Positions 1 through 12,905 are shown, numbered from the stretch's first letter. The stretch: DNA of 64,000 bases from Nymphaea colorata (GCF_008831285.2 NC_045150.1:16938600-17002599), one strand, 5' to 3'. The notes: a model not told the origin generated them from the letters alone. Numbers and translations: made by a program.

Positions 1-856
1 TCGTATCCATACCATGATACCGGTACTAAGAAGTGTTTTATATTTTCTCCATCCAGAAAAATACTTCCCAATTACCACCACATAACTTGGTCTACACTTA
101 ACATGCTTCCAATACCCTGCAATTTTTGGTCTGCAATTTATATACTTATCTTCCAGATTCAAAAGCTCTATTCGTGCTAGAACAGGAATGAACATAGAAT
201 CTACCACGGAGTACTCCTGACCAGCTAAGTAAGGTGCTTCTGTAAGCTGCTGTTCCGCATCATCAAGAAGACGAACCAGCTGGTCCTCACTTTGCTTCAC
301 AACATCTGGATCCTTCAAAATTTCCTCTGTATCATATGCTGACTGAAGTCTTGAGCGATACATACTGGCCAGATCAGGTGACTCGGCCATTCGAGCCATT
401 ACCACCCTCCTTATGAAAGTGGACACAAAAAGCCGATATTTCTCTGGGACATGAGAGAGTGTGAACACCTTCGGATTCCAGCCTTGTATCTTTCGCATCC
501 ATTCTAGGGCCTTGTCATCAAGGACAGCAGCTTGACTATCAAACGAGGAGACATTTATTCTGTGTATGTACCTGTATTTCTTCAAAGAATAAGACCAGTT
601 GAATAAAAGAACAGAAAGATATGGGAATTATGAAATAAAAGCATTACTGGATCATGTCGAGCGTGTCGTAGATGATTGTTCCACCATTCTTCAAAAGTGG
701 CAGCTTTGCAGAAGGGTTCATACGAAAGAATGGGGAATCCATGTTCTTGCCCTTCAAAGGATTTACATGGTAGGAGATGTAATCAATCTCCCTCTCTTCC
801 AATGCAAGTCTTACCTTCTGGCTGTCAAGGGAATAAGGATGGTGGTATAGCTGCAT
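1..856 (-). CDS. TCHQD: TCHQD-class glutathione S-transferase, 3' end off window
   Basis: Two coding exons, 856-648 and 571-1, are joined across a 76 bp GT-AG intron (572-647). The splice falls inside codon 70 and leaves about 260 residues open to the window edge. The N-terminal thioredoxin-like domain starts MQLYHHPYSLDSQKVRLALE and has the LPLL segment with the cis-proline near residue 53. Ser9 or Ser12 is the candidate catalytic residue, as in serine-type GSTs. The helical C-terminal domain carries the N-capping box YSVVDSMF and a family-like tail (HVKCRPSYVVVIGKYFSGWR). Plant TCHQD proteins resemble bacterial tetrachlorohydroquinone dehalogenase and are usually about 265 residues, so only a few codons should be missing. 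The physiological substrate of the plant class is poorly known. An acceptor-like TTTAG just upstream of the ATG and a donor-like site near 920 suggest a small 5' UTR intron, which is unproven. Confidence 0.88.
572..647 (-). other. TCHQD intron 1, 76 bp
   Basis: The donor is GTAATGC read on the minus strand and the acceptor is ATACAG. Exon 1 supplies two bases and exon 2 one base of the shared Gln codon. The frame stays open on both sides and matches the conserved protein across the join. Confidence 0.85.
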
Positions 857-3800
857 GATTTCCTAAACATCTGAGATTACATAGATAGCATGTAATCCGG
901 CCCTCTGGGAGGCTATTTACCTGGAAACATAACAGAGTAATCCACATGTTATGGAAGGATATTGAGAATAACCTGCACATGATGAGCCCTGAAAACGTCC
1001 AACATAAATGCTTTCACTGATATGATTAATTTTCCAGCACAACCAGCCCTAGTGAACGGTACCTTGCACTTTTTCAAAATTGTCTTCTCTCTGGGACTGA
1101 CATGGCTAATGGTTTATCACATTTCATTCTAGAAAGAAACATGTACCACTTCTTAATGGTGTCATACAAACATCAGATGCCAAATTTGTTATCAAGAACA
1201 CGTTGTAGAAAGACCTGCCAAGAAAATTAAACTATCCTAACAATTATCATCCACACGATTTCCAGGCAAATAGTATGGGTAGATAATGGGAGCTCAAAAA
1301 AAGTGTGACAAAAGGCACGAGCTTCAGTCTAACGCAACTTAAACAACATATTATCAATTATAGATCCCAGCAAAGAAATATTCATTTGCAATAGTCATGT
1401 CTTATGATGCATAGAAAAGAGCAATAGCATAATCAATTACCTTTACAGATATACGAACAAGGTTTTGAAACAACTCAATCCACATTCATGTTATATCTTC
1501 AGCAACAGGCCACTTAATATTTTTTGCAGTTTAAAAAGGAAAGGACATATTTATAGATTGGAAATTTTAACCAAATTTAGGTCAGCCCACATTACTTCTC
1601 TGTTGATTCCTCCAGGATATGTGTTGCACGGAGATCTACTTTATTAGGTCTCCTTTCATATTAGAGTGCCTTTCTATTTTTCTCTTTAAGAAGACTGTCC
1701 AGAACCCCGAACATGTGGGATGCTGTGGTGAGACAAACATAGCATGGAGCTTTCAACCTTAATAATCGAACACATGGAAACATGGCATGACCCTACCATC
1801 CAATAACTTTTTAGTTGACAGATTAAGATAGACAGATCAGAGCGCACCATTTATATGGTAGCACATTACAGAGGAAATCTGGACAATCTTAAAGTTTTTC
1901 TACAGACCCAACAAATATGGACAACAAATGTTTGTTGTTGCATCTTTAGATTGTCACGAGCCAACCACTACCTGATGATACTAGATTAGGATGGGAAGAG
2001 TAAAAAGTGAAGCCATTTTCATTTCATATACAAAATTGACACATGCATATAACAATGATTTATGCGCCCATGGAATTCACAAACCACTTTCATTACTTGG
2101 ATGAAGAGATAATCACTAGGATCAGTGAACAAGTTGAGCCCACTTTGCATCTGAACATTAGAATGAAAAAAGGTCCATTGAAGCTGTGAAAACAAATACC
2201 AATCCAGCTTCAATAGTCTGCCAAGCTTCAGATTAGGAGAAAAACTTTTCTTGGACTAACAAAGCAATTGAAAATAATTAAGCATTTGCAGAATTTATCT
2301 TGGTGGCCCATGGAAACAAAAGAAATAGGCATGGAAGTCATCCACCAATTTATTTGATTTTCTGTCTCTCTTCAAAGATTCAGCAGTTCCTAACTCCCTT
2401 GACAGTTGACACCTGCAGCCTCTTACTTGAGCAAGTTGAACAATAGGTTCACTGAAAACAGGAATCTGCTATTATTAGGAGCCAATAGATCGCCCAAGGC
2501 ATTATTGCACCTTTCAACCCAAAATAATATTAATGATGATAAGGACAATGATGATGATGATGATGATACTAATGGCAATCATGATAATAAATTATCCTTC
2601 AGAATCATTTCATCAGGTATCCGTAAAAACGTTTCATTCAATCCTTCAACTATCTACTCCAACTTAAGATTTTTCCAGATATTTTTGGTATTTCCCAGTT
2701 CTAGTAGATGGAAGGTGTGGAACATGAAGTATCTGCTTCCTATGAAACATTTGCCACCAATTGCACCCTCACGAGTTAGGGGCCAACTTACTTGGTGGTA
2801 GCTCTTACTACTCTCCGGATCTATTGATGGGATCTTACTGAATACTATGAAATATTTGAACAATCCACTTACACTTGATTTATATATAATAGACATTAAA
2901 CTTTTTTCTCTGTCCTTTTTATCATCTACATCAAAAACATCGCATAAGTAAATTGGAGTAATAACTGCAGTGAAGTTTAGAAATAGGAACTTAACTAATA
3001 ACTATGGATTAATCAAAATCTTATTGTTTCCATTGAGAGGCTTGAAAATTTTCTTGCAGAAAGCCTGTCTGCAGCTTTCCAGCTAGAAGCCTCTCACTGA
3101 AGCTCTGCAGTCAACTTTCAACGAAAATTACAGTCTTTAGAATTCGGTTTCCAGTAAACCTTCTTCTTGCTGACTGTTTCTAGTGCGTTGTTAAGTGTCT
3201 GATTTTGAGCTGTCCTCATTTCTATTTCAGAATCCTTATGCTTTCTGTTAATTAAAACTGCCTAGCATCGAGTTGTACTACTCGGATATGCCATATGCTG
3301 CAGTTACCTATTCCAATTAACGCCATCCGTGAGTGACGGATTTGTGTAAAGTCAAGAATATCATTCACATCAAATCTGTGAATAGGCATCTCGGTCAGCC
3401 AAATTCTATGTCATGGCACCTTGGACTGGCCCTGTTTGCTCCTCTACGAGCATAGAGGTTAGACGTCCACTACTTCATGCCCAAGCTTTGTTTGTTGCCA
3501 TTTTAAAGGCCTAAATTCCTTTTTATCTTGAAAATTGAGATATTTCTCATTCACAGAGGTCACCAAAAAACATATTTGACTTTACTTGCGAAATCCATTG
3601 ACTCCAAGGTTACCTTTGGCAGGTCAGGCAACCTTGGTAACTGATAATGTTTGTTAAAGGAATAAAAGGACCGAAGGAGTTTATTTTCGTTATCCGCAAC
3701 AACCATGCACCAAGATGAACCATTAACCAAATACTTATCTTTCCTACATTGTCAGACTGTGACTCTGGCGTTGAACGAATAACCAACAGAGCCAAATATC

Positions 3801-5260
3801 TTTGTTGGCGTTGTAAGGGACATAGATAAAAGCTTTTCCCATTCTCTTATTAACCAACTTCATAGTTCTGATTGTATGCCTCTGATGTGCTAGTAAGTAA
3901 GCAAAAATGCATCTGAAATAGCAACTTATATCCTAAATTGCACGGGCATATATGCAGGCAGAAGCATTTTCAGCAGCTTTGTGGATCAACCAAAATGACA
4001 TATCATATAAAAGGCCACACATACAAGCATACGTGGACATAATATTTGAAACACATATTCTAGATCACATTTTGTACTTTTTTGCACATAATTCCAATAT
4101 GGGCTGATGAAATACCTTTCTTCAAACAATTTCAAGCACTAAGATCAATTGCATCAAAAGAAATCTCAACAACTAATCACAATTTGATGGCGCTACATTC
4201 TTTAACACATATCTATTTAAAGAATCAGTAAGAACTCATCTTAATTCAAGCCTTTTGTTGGACATTCATCCAGCGAACAAAATGCACCTATTAATGCTCA
4301 TCGACTGAATGAACGTGCGTATTTTTATGTTGTTTGCACAAACACCATAACCATGTCACTGAGCCTCCACCTGAAAAAATGACTCAAAAAGCCAACTTTC
4401 ATCTACAGCTTTCTCTGACTGTTGACTTTTAAAACATGTACTAATTAACTCATCAGGCATGGATCATGAACCTGCCATTGGAAATTCACCCATCTTCAAT
4501 CCATAGAAGTGTTTTTCGTCACCCATCCAGAATTTTAAAAAGAAACAAGAAAAGGTTCACAAGCCAAGCACCACTGAAGACTTACAAATCATAAAAAAAT
4601 GATTCAACAATTCAACCCAACAGAAGCCTGACAGGATCAAAAGTCATTCGCGAATTACAAGAGAAAATGATCAGCCTTGAAGAACAAGAGAAAAACAAAT
4701 GCAGATAGTTAGAGTAATCAAAGAAAGAATCCCCGAAGAGAAAACCAAATGCAGATAGCTAGAGAAATAAACGAAAGAACCTCCGCATGCCTAACGAATC
4801 ATTACCAATAAAGGATGGAAACGGGAAAAAAGAAAAAAACACTGAAGAGAAAAATATGAGGCACGTTAGCAAGAAATTACGGAACTCTTCCACTAACCGA
4901 AAAGTTACTCTGATAGTGTAAAAGTAAAACTGAGTCAAAAACTTGGAAAGGAAATTCATTTCCAGTCAGGAAATGATTTCTTGGTTAGTTTCTGACCTCC
5001 AATTCTTCGTTACGAGAGAGACGAGTGATGGGAAGAACTGGGGAGGCAAAGCACTTCCTCTGAGCGTTAATGGCGAAATCTCCCTCTCGAGTGGGGAGGC
5101 AAGTCGGTTTCCATGCGTTTATGCTGGAAGAAGAAATTTACAATATTATGAAGAAAAAGTTAGTCAAGGACGGAAGGGAAACTTCGGTGACCTTTTCAAG
5201 TTCGTTTCCACACATTCTACAATGAGGTCCTACACTTTATCAAGAATGACAGCCAGGTGA
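857..5260. other. Intergenic DNA upstream of TCHQD
   Basis: The 4.4 kb should hold the TCHQD promoter and 5' UTR. It is AT-rich, with a short GAT repeat near 2537-2568. Short open frames at 4759-4959 (minus) and 4943-5260 (plus) overlap head to head, lack any recognisable domain and have low-complexity composition, so I do not call them genes. No RNA gene or mobile-element structure was recognised. Confidence 0.5.
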
Positions 5261-8200
5261 TCATGTTTCATTTAGTTGCCATGCAACCACCAAGACTGAA
5301 AAAAAAAACTATTATTTCATCCGTATGTAGAAAAAGTAATATTTTTTTTTTTAAATTTTCTTTTAAACTTTCTTAATTTTTTTTTTCGATCACCATGGAA
5401 GGTCTACCATGGACATTAATAGACTTATCACGAAATATGCCTTTATCATATCTAATGTATTAGATGTCCAAGTATTCGATTCGTTTCCTTGATTTTTAAG
5501 TTCACAAACCGAACTCAATTTGAATTTGACTTTTATTTTTATGTCTGTATCTGAATCCAGTTTTTATATGCACAATCCAATTTGAAATGGATTGTGATAT
5601 TTTAATAATTGTCTTCCATTAGATGTGGGATGTTTATTAAAAATTGTGTTGGTATCCATATCCAATCCAAATGGGTTACATATTTTGTTTAATAAATCCA
5701 AATCTATTGGAGTGTCGTTTACTGTGTCGGAATCCAATATGATTTTTTAATCAAATGTTAATTTAAAATTTTCAATATATGATTTTTTTAAAAATAATTC
5801 AATCAAACTATTAAATACCTGACTTGTATGTTTTTAGTTTGATTGATTTCAGTGTGTCTTTGCTACCCCAAAAAGGTGAAGGTGTGCTTTCTTTCTAATT
5901 ACCTTCAACTCGAAGAAACTTGCATTTGTCGTGAAGCCGTAAAATATAAAAGACTGAGCTGGAAAAGAAAAAAGAAACTGGCGCTTATTTTAGTTATTAG
6001 AACAAAAGTTAGGGGGCCTTTCCGTTACAATGCTCATTCCCTCGTGTTGTTTTCGTTTTTGGCCTGGGCGTTTTGTGCACGGAAAGTGGGAACTGTACAA
6101 AGTTGGACCTTTGGAACGCTTTTGAGGGTCGGTGAAAACGAAAATGGGAAAAAGGCCCTTTTTTTAATTATTTTCACCTTAGTCTTTTATTTTTTTAAAA
6201 AAAATATATACATGCACCCGCAGCAATAGATTCAAGCTTAGATGTGGTGAACTCAATATTTCCTTAAGTTTTGTTTTGGTAACTCAAGACGAGTTCTAGA
6301 TTGACTCGGTTTGGCTCGAACTGGGCTTGACTAACCAATGATGCGAGTGAGTAGGGGGGGGGGGCATTTAATAAAAAAAATTTATATAAATTTTAAAAAT
6401 TTAATTAAACTAATATACAAAATTTAGAAAAGTGTATTTCAGCTTCTGTTAAGAATTTTGAAACAAATTACTAGCTCCACCATTTTCAGTGCAATTCGAA
6501 ATGTAATGCCAATGAACCGTTGGCTTTTTAGCGACGGAAGAGAGCTTCTTATGAAATATTTACTGCATGCTGATAAATAATGAGTTTGGTATGTGAGAAT
6601 CATATGCTTTTGTCACTGTCAAGGAAATCTTTTTGGAGCTGTCAACGATGATAATGGCGGTGGGCACGGCCACGTTCTGGTTCATTCCATGGATGGCCTC
6701 AAAAGCACGCAGACTTAACGACCTCCAGCTTCTGTTTGGTGCTGTCCTCTTCAATGGATGCCATTTAATTTATTTAATTACAAAATCTTTAAGTAATTAT
6801 TGACAATGGATTTTGTATTGTTAAAAAGACAACTAAGTTGTGGGGCATTAATGAACAAATTAAACCGTTTGCCCATTTAATTCACGTTATTGTTTGAATT
6901 AATATGATAAAAAGACCATAATGCCCTTAGTGAAGATAAATTGCAAAATTTATTGCTATATATAATAAATTATAACAAAAAAAATCAGTTTTTCTATTCG
7001 CATTATGTTGTATTTTTTTTTTCCATTAACGCCAGAAAGTTCTGTAAGAAAAAATTGATTGTTTGAGTATCTTCATGATGATCAATAGAGGGTAAAACAA
7101 TATTTTTACTGATTGACAATTAAATTTTTAAAAATAATTCTATGATGTTCTTTTTCTATGATTTATATTAACCATAGAAAAACTTAAAGAGTATGAAAAG
7201 TACTTATGAATGTAGCTATTACTGTCAATTTTTGAATTTTTTTTTGAAAAAAAAAAAAGTGGACGGAGATTGTCTAGTGAGAGGAGACCAAGATCTCGTT
7301 TCAAGCAAAAAAGGTTCTGGATTTGAGGTATTAGTGCGATCCAATGCTTAGTTTTTCAAACTACTTTACATTGTTTTTTTCAAAGATCTATTTATATTCT
7401 ATGTGACCGACTACAAGTGGGTACATGGACTCTACTATGGTTCTGAGTTCTGGATCATGTCGGATCCACCCAACTGAGATCTGGGTTTCGGCGCTCTGAT
7501 CTCTAGAGGGTTCAGATCTGATTGCACACTCGAAACTGAGTTCATTATCTGAATGAGTTGCAGATCTGTTCCAAGTGAAAACGTTGTTTCAAACTTCATC
7601 AAATTGGAACGTTATATGGATATGTCCCAATCCTGATCCAGATTTTGATTTGGATGTTAGATTTGCATGTAGGTTCGAACAATAGTTACAAATAACGTCT
7701 CGGAGTTTTAAACGGTGAGGTTTTTCTCGAGTATAATAGAGCTTGAAAAAAACTAAAAATAAAAAAAAATAAAATAAGTGAGAAACTAATACTTTGAACC
7801 AAAAATAGACCAAATTGGACCTGATGATTTGATGGCCGGTTCAAGAGGACCACCATAAGTTTTTAAATATTTAAGACAAATAATTGAAACGAGTTGGTAT
7901 GATTAAAATATTAAATCCTTTAGTAGTGGCAGAGACACAATTCCAGATAAGGGACTGCCAGATGATTAAAATATTAAAGCCTTTAGTAGCGGCGGAGACC
8001 CAATGCCACTTGGCAATAGTAGCAGTATGTTATTGTTTCATATTTTTACTTAAAAATAGCATAAATTTATGCAATACTTTCAAAAAAAGTTCTACAAATT
8101 TATCTCAGCTTTTGAGGTAAATACATAGAGTAATAATGTTCCTCTTAAGAAACACACACAAAAGCATGCCAGGTCTTGTAAGGGGCAGCTCATATATCTG

Positions 8201-8532
8201 GATTGAGATCCTAATCCATTTCTCATTTGGAACCTACAGGCCCACACAGCCCACATTAGTTCTGGCTTGAGTTGTCTCTCCATGTAGATGTGGTTTTCAG
8301 TTGAGATCACCGTGTTGGCTGATAGTAATAGATGGGCTTGAATGCCAGTTCTTGCCATAGCATGTATATATGAGAGAAAACTGGATCAACCCGACTAGCC
8401 GCCTTGCAAGTCCAACCTTTTTACAAGTCGTCATCACATTTTTCTCCTTGTTTTTCTTTTAACCATCCTTTACGTTGAATTGTATGACCCTCATAAGATG
8501 GTTGTGCGACTTTGCAAGTCAGAATCACAATT

Positions 8533-8533
<1 letters not shown>
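5261..8533. other. AT-rich intergenic DNA with worn repeats
   Basis: No gene is supported. The segment 5440-5760 (pattern of TCCAATTT and ATTGGA motifs) looks like a diverged copy of 9180-9480. A 128-codon open frame at 5843-6229 has no recognisable domain. It spans about 6010-6165, whose ends carry imperfectly inverted GGGCCTTT-like sequence, so a small decayed MITE is possible but not shown. Confidence 0.4.
7899..8004. repeat. Two-copy tandem repeat, period about 63 bp
   Basis: The segment beginning ATGATTAAAATATTAAA occurs at 7899 and again at 7962. Each copy continues into CTTTAGTAG followed by GGC and GAGAC, with a few substitutions. It is non-coding. Confidence 0.7.

Positions 8534-8611
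<78 letters not shown>
8534..8611. repeat. (TA)n microsatellite, about 78 bp
   Basis: Uninterrupted alternating A and T. The Ile-Tyr repeat open frames read through it are artefacts of the dinucleotide. Confidence 0.98.
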
Positions 8612-8613
<2 letters not shown>

Positions 8614-8944
8614 AGACCCATTGTTTTTTTTGTTTCAAAACTATTTTAAATACAATATAAACATCTTAATATGTTTATAAAGACTATTTTGACATAAAAT
8701 ATGCATTGAGTCAAGTAGTGTTGCCTTGAAAAAAGATTCGATGGCGTCTACTCAGGCCAAAGCACAATGAGGAAACAAAAGATGAAGAAAGGAGAATGAG
8801 AAGGAAAAGAACAAGTAGAAAAAAATAATAAGAAGTAAATAAAGGTAAAAGTTGAGAGATTTGCTTTCAAGATATCTATTTTCACTTGAGCATCTAGATG
8901 TCGCAGCCTAGTTGAAAAGGTGATCTTGGGGCTTGGAGTTAGGA

Positions 8945-9120
8945 GAAGAGCCAGAAAATTCAAACTAAGGGACATTATGCATAAAATTTGACACTTCTAA
9001 AGGGCACTAACATATAAATGAGAAGAATTACTCATAAATATCAATATAAAAATGACAAAATTTTTGAGCTCAGTATGGGCAATTGCCCACAGCCAGCCCT
9101 CACCTGCCTCTGCCCCTCCT
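8945..9120 (+). repeat. Worn dispersed repeat, copy 1
   Basis: Shares CTAAGGGACA, a following AT-rich tract with ATGAGAAGAATTAC, and a TTTTTGAGCTC/T segment with 10815-10965 in the same order. The neighbouring text ending in GCCCACAGCCAGCCC and a CCTCTGCCCC run is typical of decayed plant dispersed repeats. The class is not assigned. Confidence 0.45.
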
Positions 9121-10224
9121 TGGTGTCTAGGTGCCTGTAGTTGTAGTTGATTCCTAAGCATGATGCTTTCCAACATACCATATTAACATATCCAATTTAT
9201 TGGACGTTCACATATTTGAATTCAAATAAAGAAAAATCTATATCATATATTGGAATCCAACTTTTAAATACACAATCAAACTCCGAATTGCATTATGTTA
9301 TGCTAAGAAATTGCTTCTAAAGCGTACATACAATGGATGTAGGAAAATTTAATTGGTCACTTCGATCCATATTATCCAATCAAATAATTGGTTGAAACTA
9401 ATTAAATCCTAATTTGAATCTAATCGGATGTTATTTCTTAAATCCGATCTGATCAATTAACCAAATGCTAATTTCTTTCCATAAAGTGTTCTCGCCGGAT
9501 AATCCGAACTATTGACATCTCTGCTAAGAGCCATTAGTAAAAATGCTTCCGGATGGACTTTTGAGACCCATGGCAACCAAGAAACACTATAATCCAGAAG
9601 GCAAAGAAAGAACGGACTGATCAAAGCATATCATTACATTGAACATGAAGATGTTCTCTCGATATAGCTGCTAATGATCAAGGTTGCAGCATAATCAAAT
9701 GAAGTAAGGAATGGTAATGCATGCAGATACTACGAAATAATAAGAGACATAAATGTTATCAAGAAAGAATTTCTAATAATGTGCCAACTCCTTTCATTTA
9801 GGAGAATCTTTTGGAAACCAGTGAATAATCTGTTACAAATATAAGGGCATCAAACACTGCTTACTTTAAGGTCTATGTCGCCTTCCATAGTAGGAAAAAA
9901 AATGTTCAATCATTTTATTTTGCATGTTCTTTTTTGAGATCTATGTCACTAGCAGAGTAGACACTAAGGTGTAGTTTAACATTAAGAATAGCATGTGACC
10001 ATTAAATGAATTTACCTCAAAATTGGAGTAGATTCGTAATACATCTGTTCAAGGGCTTCATGAATCTCCCTTAATTTTGAGACAATTCATAAAACATTTG
10101 CTCATTGTTCCTAATACCAAACAACTCCTATGAGTTCGAGAACACCACCACCAAAGTGGCAGGAAATCAACTTTTTGCAGTAAACTTCAGGCATATATAC
10201 TAATATTTTTGGAGATCATGAGCA
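9121..10224. other. Intergenic DNA, no gene seen
   Basis: AT-rich sequence. The part 9180-9480 resembles 5440-5760 through repeated TCCAATTT/ATTGGA motifs. No open frame with a recognisable domain, no RNA gene and no element ends were found. Confidence 0.5.
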
Positions 10225-10410
10225 GTAGCGGTCCTAACTGTGGAGGCCAGCGTAGGCTGATGCCCCCCTCAACACCTGCACGCAGAAATTGCCTTATTTA
10301 TACATTGATGTCTCCCTTATTTTTATTTATTTTATATACAAGTGCCTCCTAATTAAAGTTTAAAACTTAAACAATTAGGAGTTTTAAACATAATTTTCTG
10401 GTTCCGCCAA
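10225..10410 (-). repeat. Worn dispersed repeat, copy in inverted orientation
   Basis: Contains GATGCCCCCCTC, then AT-rich text with GTGCCTCCTAATTAAAGTTT, ending near CTGGTTCCGCCAAGG. Read on the other strand this order resembles 8945-9120 and 10815-10965. Similarity was judged by eye only. Confidence 0.35.
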
Positions 10411-10814
10411 GGGCATCTTTTAAAAACAGATTGGAATGGGGTTTATAGAAGGGGTGGATTAATCAAAAGCCCATCATGCATCAAGATCCTTCTTACCAAA
10501 CATTTTCAAAGTCATGGAGAGTCACTTCAAGGACAGAGACAGACCAGATGAGCAAGTGGACTGATTGTTGAACTGTCCCTAGCTGTTTGAAATTAAGTTG
10601 AAAAGATCCAATCCATGTCCAAAAGGTGTAACAAGACATCATTTTCTTTGTAGAATCACAAGGAGCCAGCCCATCAACCACTCAAGTGGGGATATCCTCA
10701 CTAAACATTTCTTCATCTTCTTGTAAATGTTCAATAAACAATAGATTAACTAGCATGGCTATGACAAGCCAAAAAAAAACCATGTTGGTGCTTCAATCAT
10801 GTCAGGGTAGAGAA

Positions 10815-10965
10815 AGAAAATTTTGGCTAAGGGACACTTATTATATAATTTAAAATTTTTAAGAGGCATCTGTATGTAAATAAGAAAAACTGACGTGATG
10901 TTTCAATATGAAAATAAATAAATAATTTTTTGAGTTCTGTCTAATCACGGCCAGCCGATCAATAC
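10815..10965 (+). repeat. Worn dispersed repeat, copy 2
   Basis: Has GGCTAAGGGACACTTA, then AAGAGGCATC, AAATAAGAAAAACTGAC and TTTTTTGAGTTCTG in the same order as the copy at 8945-9120. Similarity was judged by eye. Confidence 0.4.
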
Positions 10966-10997
10966 ACTACCTCATACAATGTATCGGGCATGCATTA
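10932..10997. repeat. 66 bp direct repeat, copy 1
   Basis: Runs from GAGTTCTGTCTAATCACG to GTATCGGGCATGCATTA. It matches 11114-11179 with roughly ten substitutions and no visible indel. It is non-coding. Confidence 0.75.
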
Positions 10998-11113
10998 TAC
11001 AATCTTTTACGTTCGTGTATATAAAACCATTAATTTTAAAATGGATTAATTTTAAAATGTTCTTGGTATTCTAGATATGAAATATAGAGGAACTGCAATC
11101 CTCCAGCCATCTT

Positions 11114-11179
11114 GAGCTCTGTCCAATCACGACTAGCCGATAAATACACTAAGTCATGCAATGTATCGGGCATGTATTA
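11114..11179. repeat. 66 bp direct repeat, copy 2
   Basis: Runs from GAGCTCTGTCCAATCACG to GTATCGGGCATGTATTA, in the same orientation as 10932-10997 and 182 bp downstream. Confidence 0.75.
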
Positions 11180-11827
11180 GTTGTGCTTAACACCTGGAGA
11201 CTAGTAATCTCGTGCCCAAAGCAATTGGCCTTGTACCAACTGCTAGCCCAACCAGCTACACTAACGACTTCTTATTTTACCACTTTCTTTATAGGCTCAA
11301 ATTTTCTTAAGAAAATATTCATTTCATGACGTAATATAGCAACATTAATGTTGGCCATAATTCAATATGATGAGAAATGTCCTTTACCATTATTTTCTTT
11401 TAGTTTTTCCACCACTTAGCTTATCGTTTGTCTGAAGTGACAACGAGGTCTTTAGAAGTGCAAAAAAATTTTAGCATCTTCCTACTGTGATACATTTCAA
11501 TAATCTGTCTAGTAAGAGAAACAATAGATGAGTAGTTCACTTGACATCACTAGTTCAATGAAGAGACTGGTGCTCATCTTTGTCACTATCAAAAAGCTAC
11601 TTTAGTTTACAATCAAAATATTCAATTTCTGTAACTTGGAATCAGAGTTTACAGTCTCAAAAGTTTTACCAATATTTTACAAATGAGCACCTAGCGTTTG
11701 GAGCAATAGGGAATACACTTCAGTTTTAAGTTCTTTCATGTACCCATTTGTTCAAGCTAATGTTCACTCATCGATTTGATCCACCGGATGACACTAGAAG
11801 GTCACATGCCATACATTTATTTTTTAT

Positions 11828-11829
<2 letters not shown>
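11180..11829. other. Intergenic DNA, no gene seen
   Basis: Contains at about 11560-11601 a 40 bp segment (GAGACTGGTGCTCATCTTTG and onward) that recurs at about 12443-12481. No open frame worth calling. Confidence 0.5.

Positions 11830-11902
<73 letters not shown>
11830..11902. repeat. (TA)n microsatellite, about 73 bp
   Basis: Uninterrupted alternating A and T. Confidence 0.98.
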
Positions 11903-11904
<2 letters not shown>

Positions 11905-11975
11905 TGCATCAGTCCTCATCTCAATGACTCATTTTTTGTCATGGGTTCAATTCCAACTTCATCTCAACGAATCAG

Positions 11976-12017
<42 letters not shown>
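11976..12017. repeat. (CT)n(CA)n compound microsatellite
   Basis: About 20 bp of CT passes directly into about 22 bp of CA. It produces meaningless Ser-Leu and His-Thr open frames. Confidence 0.95.
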
Positions 12018-12359
12018 TATCAGAAGCATTAATTTTTTTCTTCAAGTTCTCTTTGGTGGTTGAAATTTGTATCTGTGCTTTTCTGATGATGACTTGCATT
12101 TGGCTTCTAGTAGATTTCTTTTTTTAACCATATCAAGTCCTAAAAAAAATCAGTAGCAACAGCTCCTTCCTTAATCTAAGTATTGCATTTGGGAGGCCAA
12201 CTTAAACTTTTTTTATTTTTTCTGAGACCCAAAAATAAGTCAACAGACTCGGAACAAATCCATGACCTCCTTTCAAATCCACAAATCCAATAGTTAACAA
12301 AAAAATTAATCAACTAGAGAGAGAGAGAGAGAGGCAAATAAGGTTATTTTTGCGACTCA

Positions 12360-12590
12360 CCTTTGATTAACCTTGGTCAGTCTAACAGTGCAGTTTACAG
12401 CTGCTGTTGATTGAGAAGTTGTACACAACAAGCAGTTAAATGAAGAGACTGGTGCTTGTCTTTGTCACTATCAAAAAGCTAGATGCCTTTAGGGAATCAA
12501 ATCAGAGGCTTCCAAATGTATATTCAGTAGACCTGAAAGGGTTGTTGACATAATGGATGGGTTTTGGCATTAGTGTGTTTGTGACCGAAT
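12360..12590. repeat. Local segmental duplication, copy 1
   Basis: Starts CCTTTGATTAACCTTGGTCA, continues through a TTGTCTTTGTCACTAT segment and GGCTTCCAAATGTATATTCA, and ends before a CT tract near 12594. It aligns in order with 12663-12870 at high identity with small indels. Confidence 0.8.
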
Positions 12591-12593
12591 TTA

Positions 12594-12595
12594 TC

Positions 12596-12658
<63 letters not shown>
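12594..12658. repeat. (CT)n(TA)n compound microsatellite
   Basis: A CT tract of about 24 bp followed by about 40 bp of TA. It separates the two copies of the local duplication. Confidence 0.95.
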
Positions 12659-12662
<4 letters not shown>

Positions 12663-12870
12663 CCTTTGATTAACCTTGGTCAGTCTAACGGTGTAATTTA
12701 TAGCTGTTGCTGATGGAGAAGTTGTAAACAACACTTGTGCTTGTCTTTGTCACTATAGAAAAGTTGGGCGCCTTTTGGAAATCAAATCAGAGGCTTCCAA
12801 ATGTATATTCAGTAAAGGGTTTGACAAAATGAATTGGTTTTGTCCCTATAAAGTTTGTGACCGAGTTTTT
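12663..12870. repeat. Local segmental duplication, copy 2
   Basis: Same order of segments as 12360-12590, again ending at a CT/CA microsatellite (about 12871-12905). The paired ends suggest duplication or expansion involving the CT tract. Confidence 0.8.
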
Positions 12871-12905
12871 CTCTCACTCTCTCTCTCTCTCTCACACACA
12901 CGCAC

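Noticed and set aside
599-858. Plus-strand open frames opposite TCHQD exon 1
   Set aside because: They lie antisense to a conserved GST exon and its intron and show no domain.
5843-6229. 128-codon open frame
   Set aside because: No recognisable domain, AT-rich ends, and it overlaps a possible decayed small transposon. Not supported as a gene.
8475-8680. Open frames with long Ile-Tyr repeats (also near 11776, 18183, 45834)
   Set aside because: They are translations of (TA)n microsatellites.
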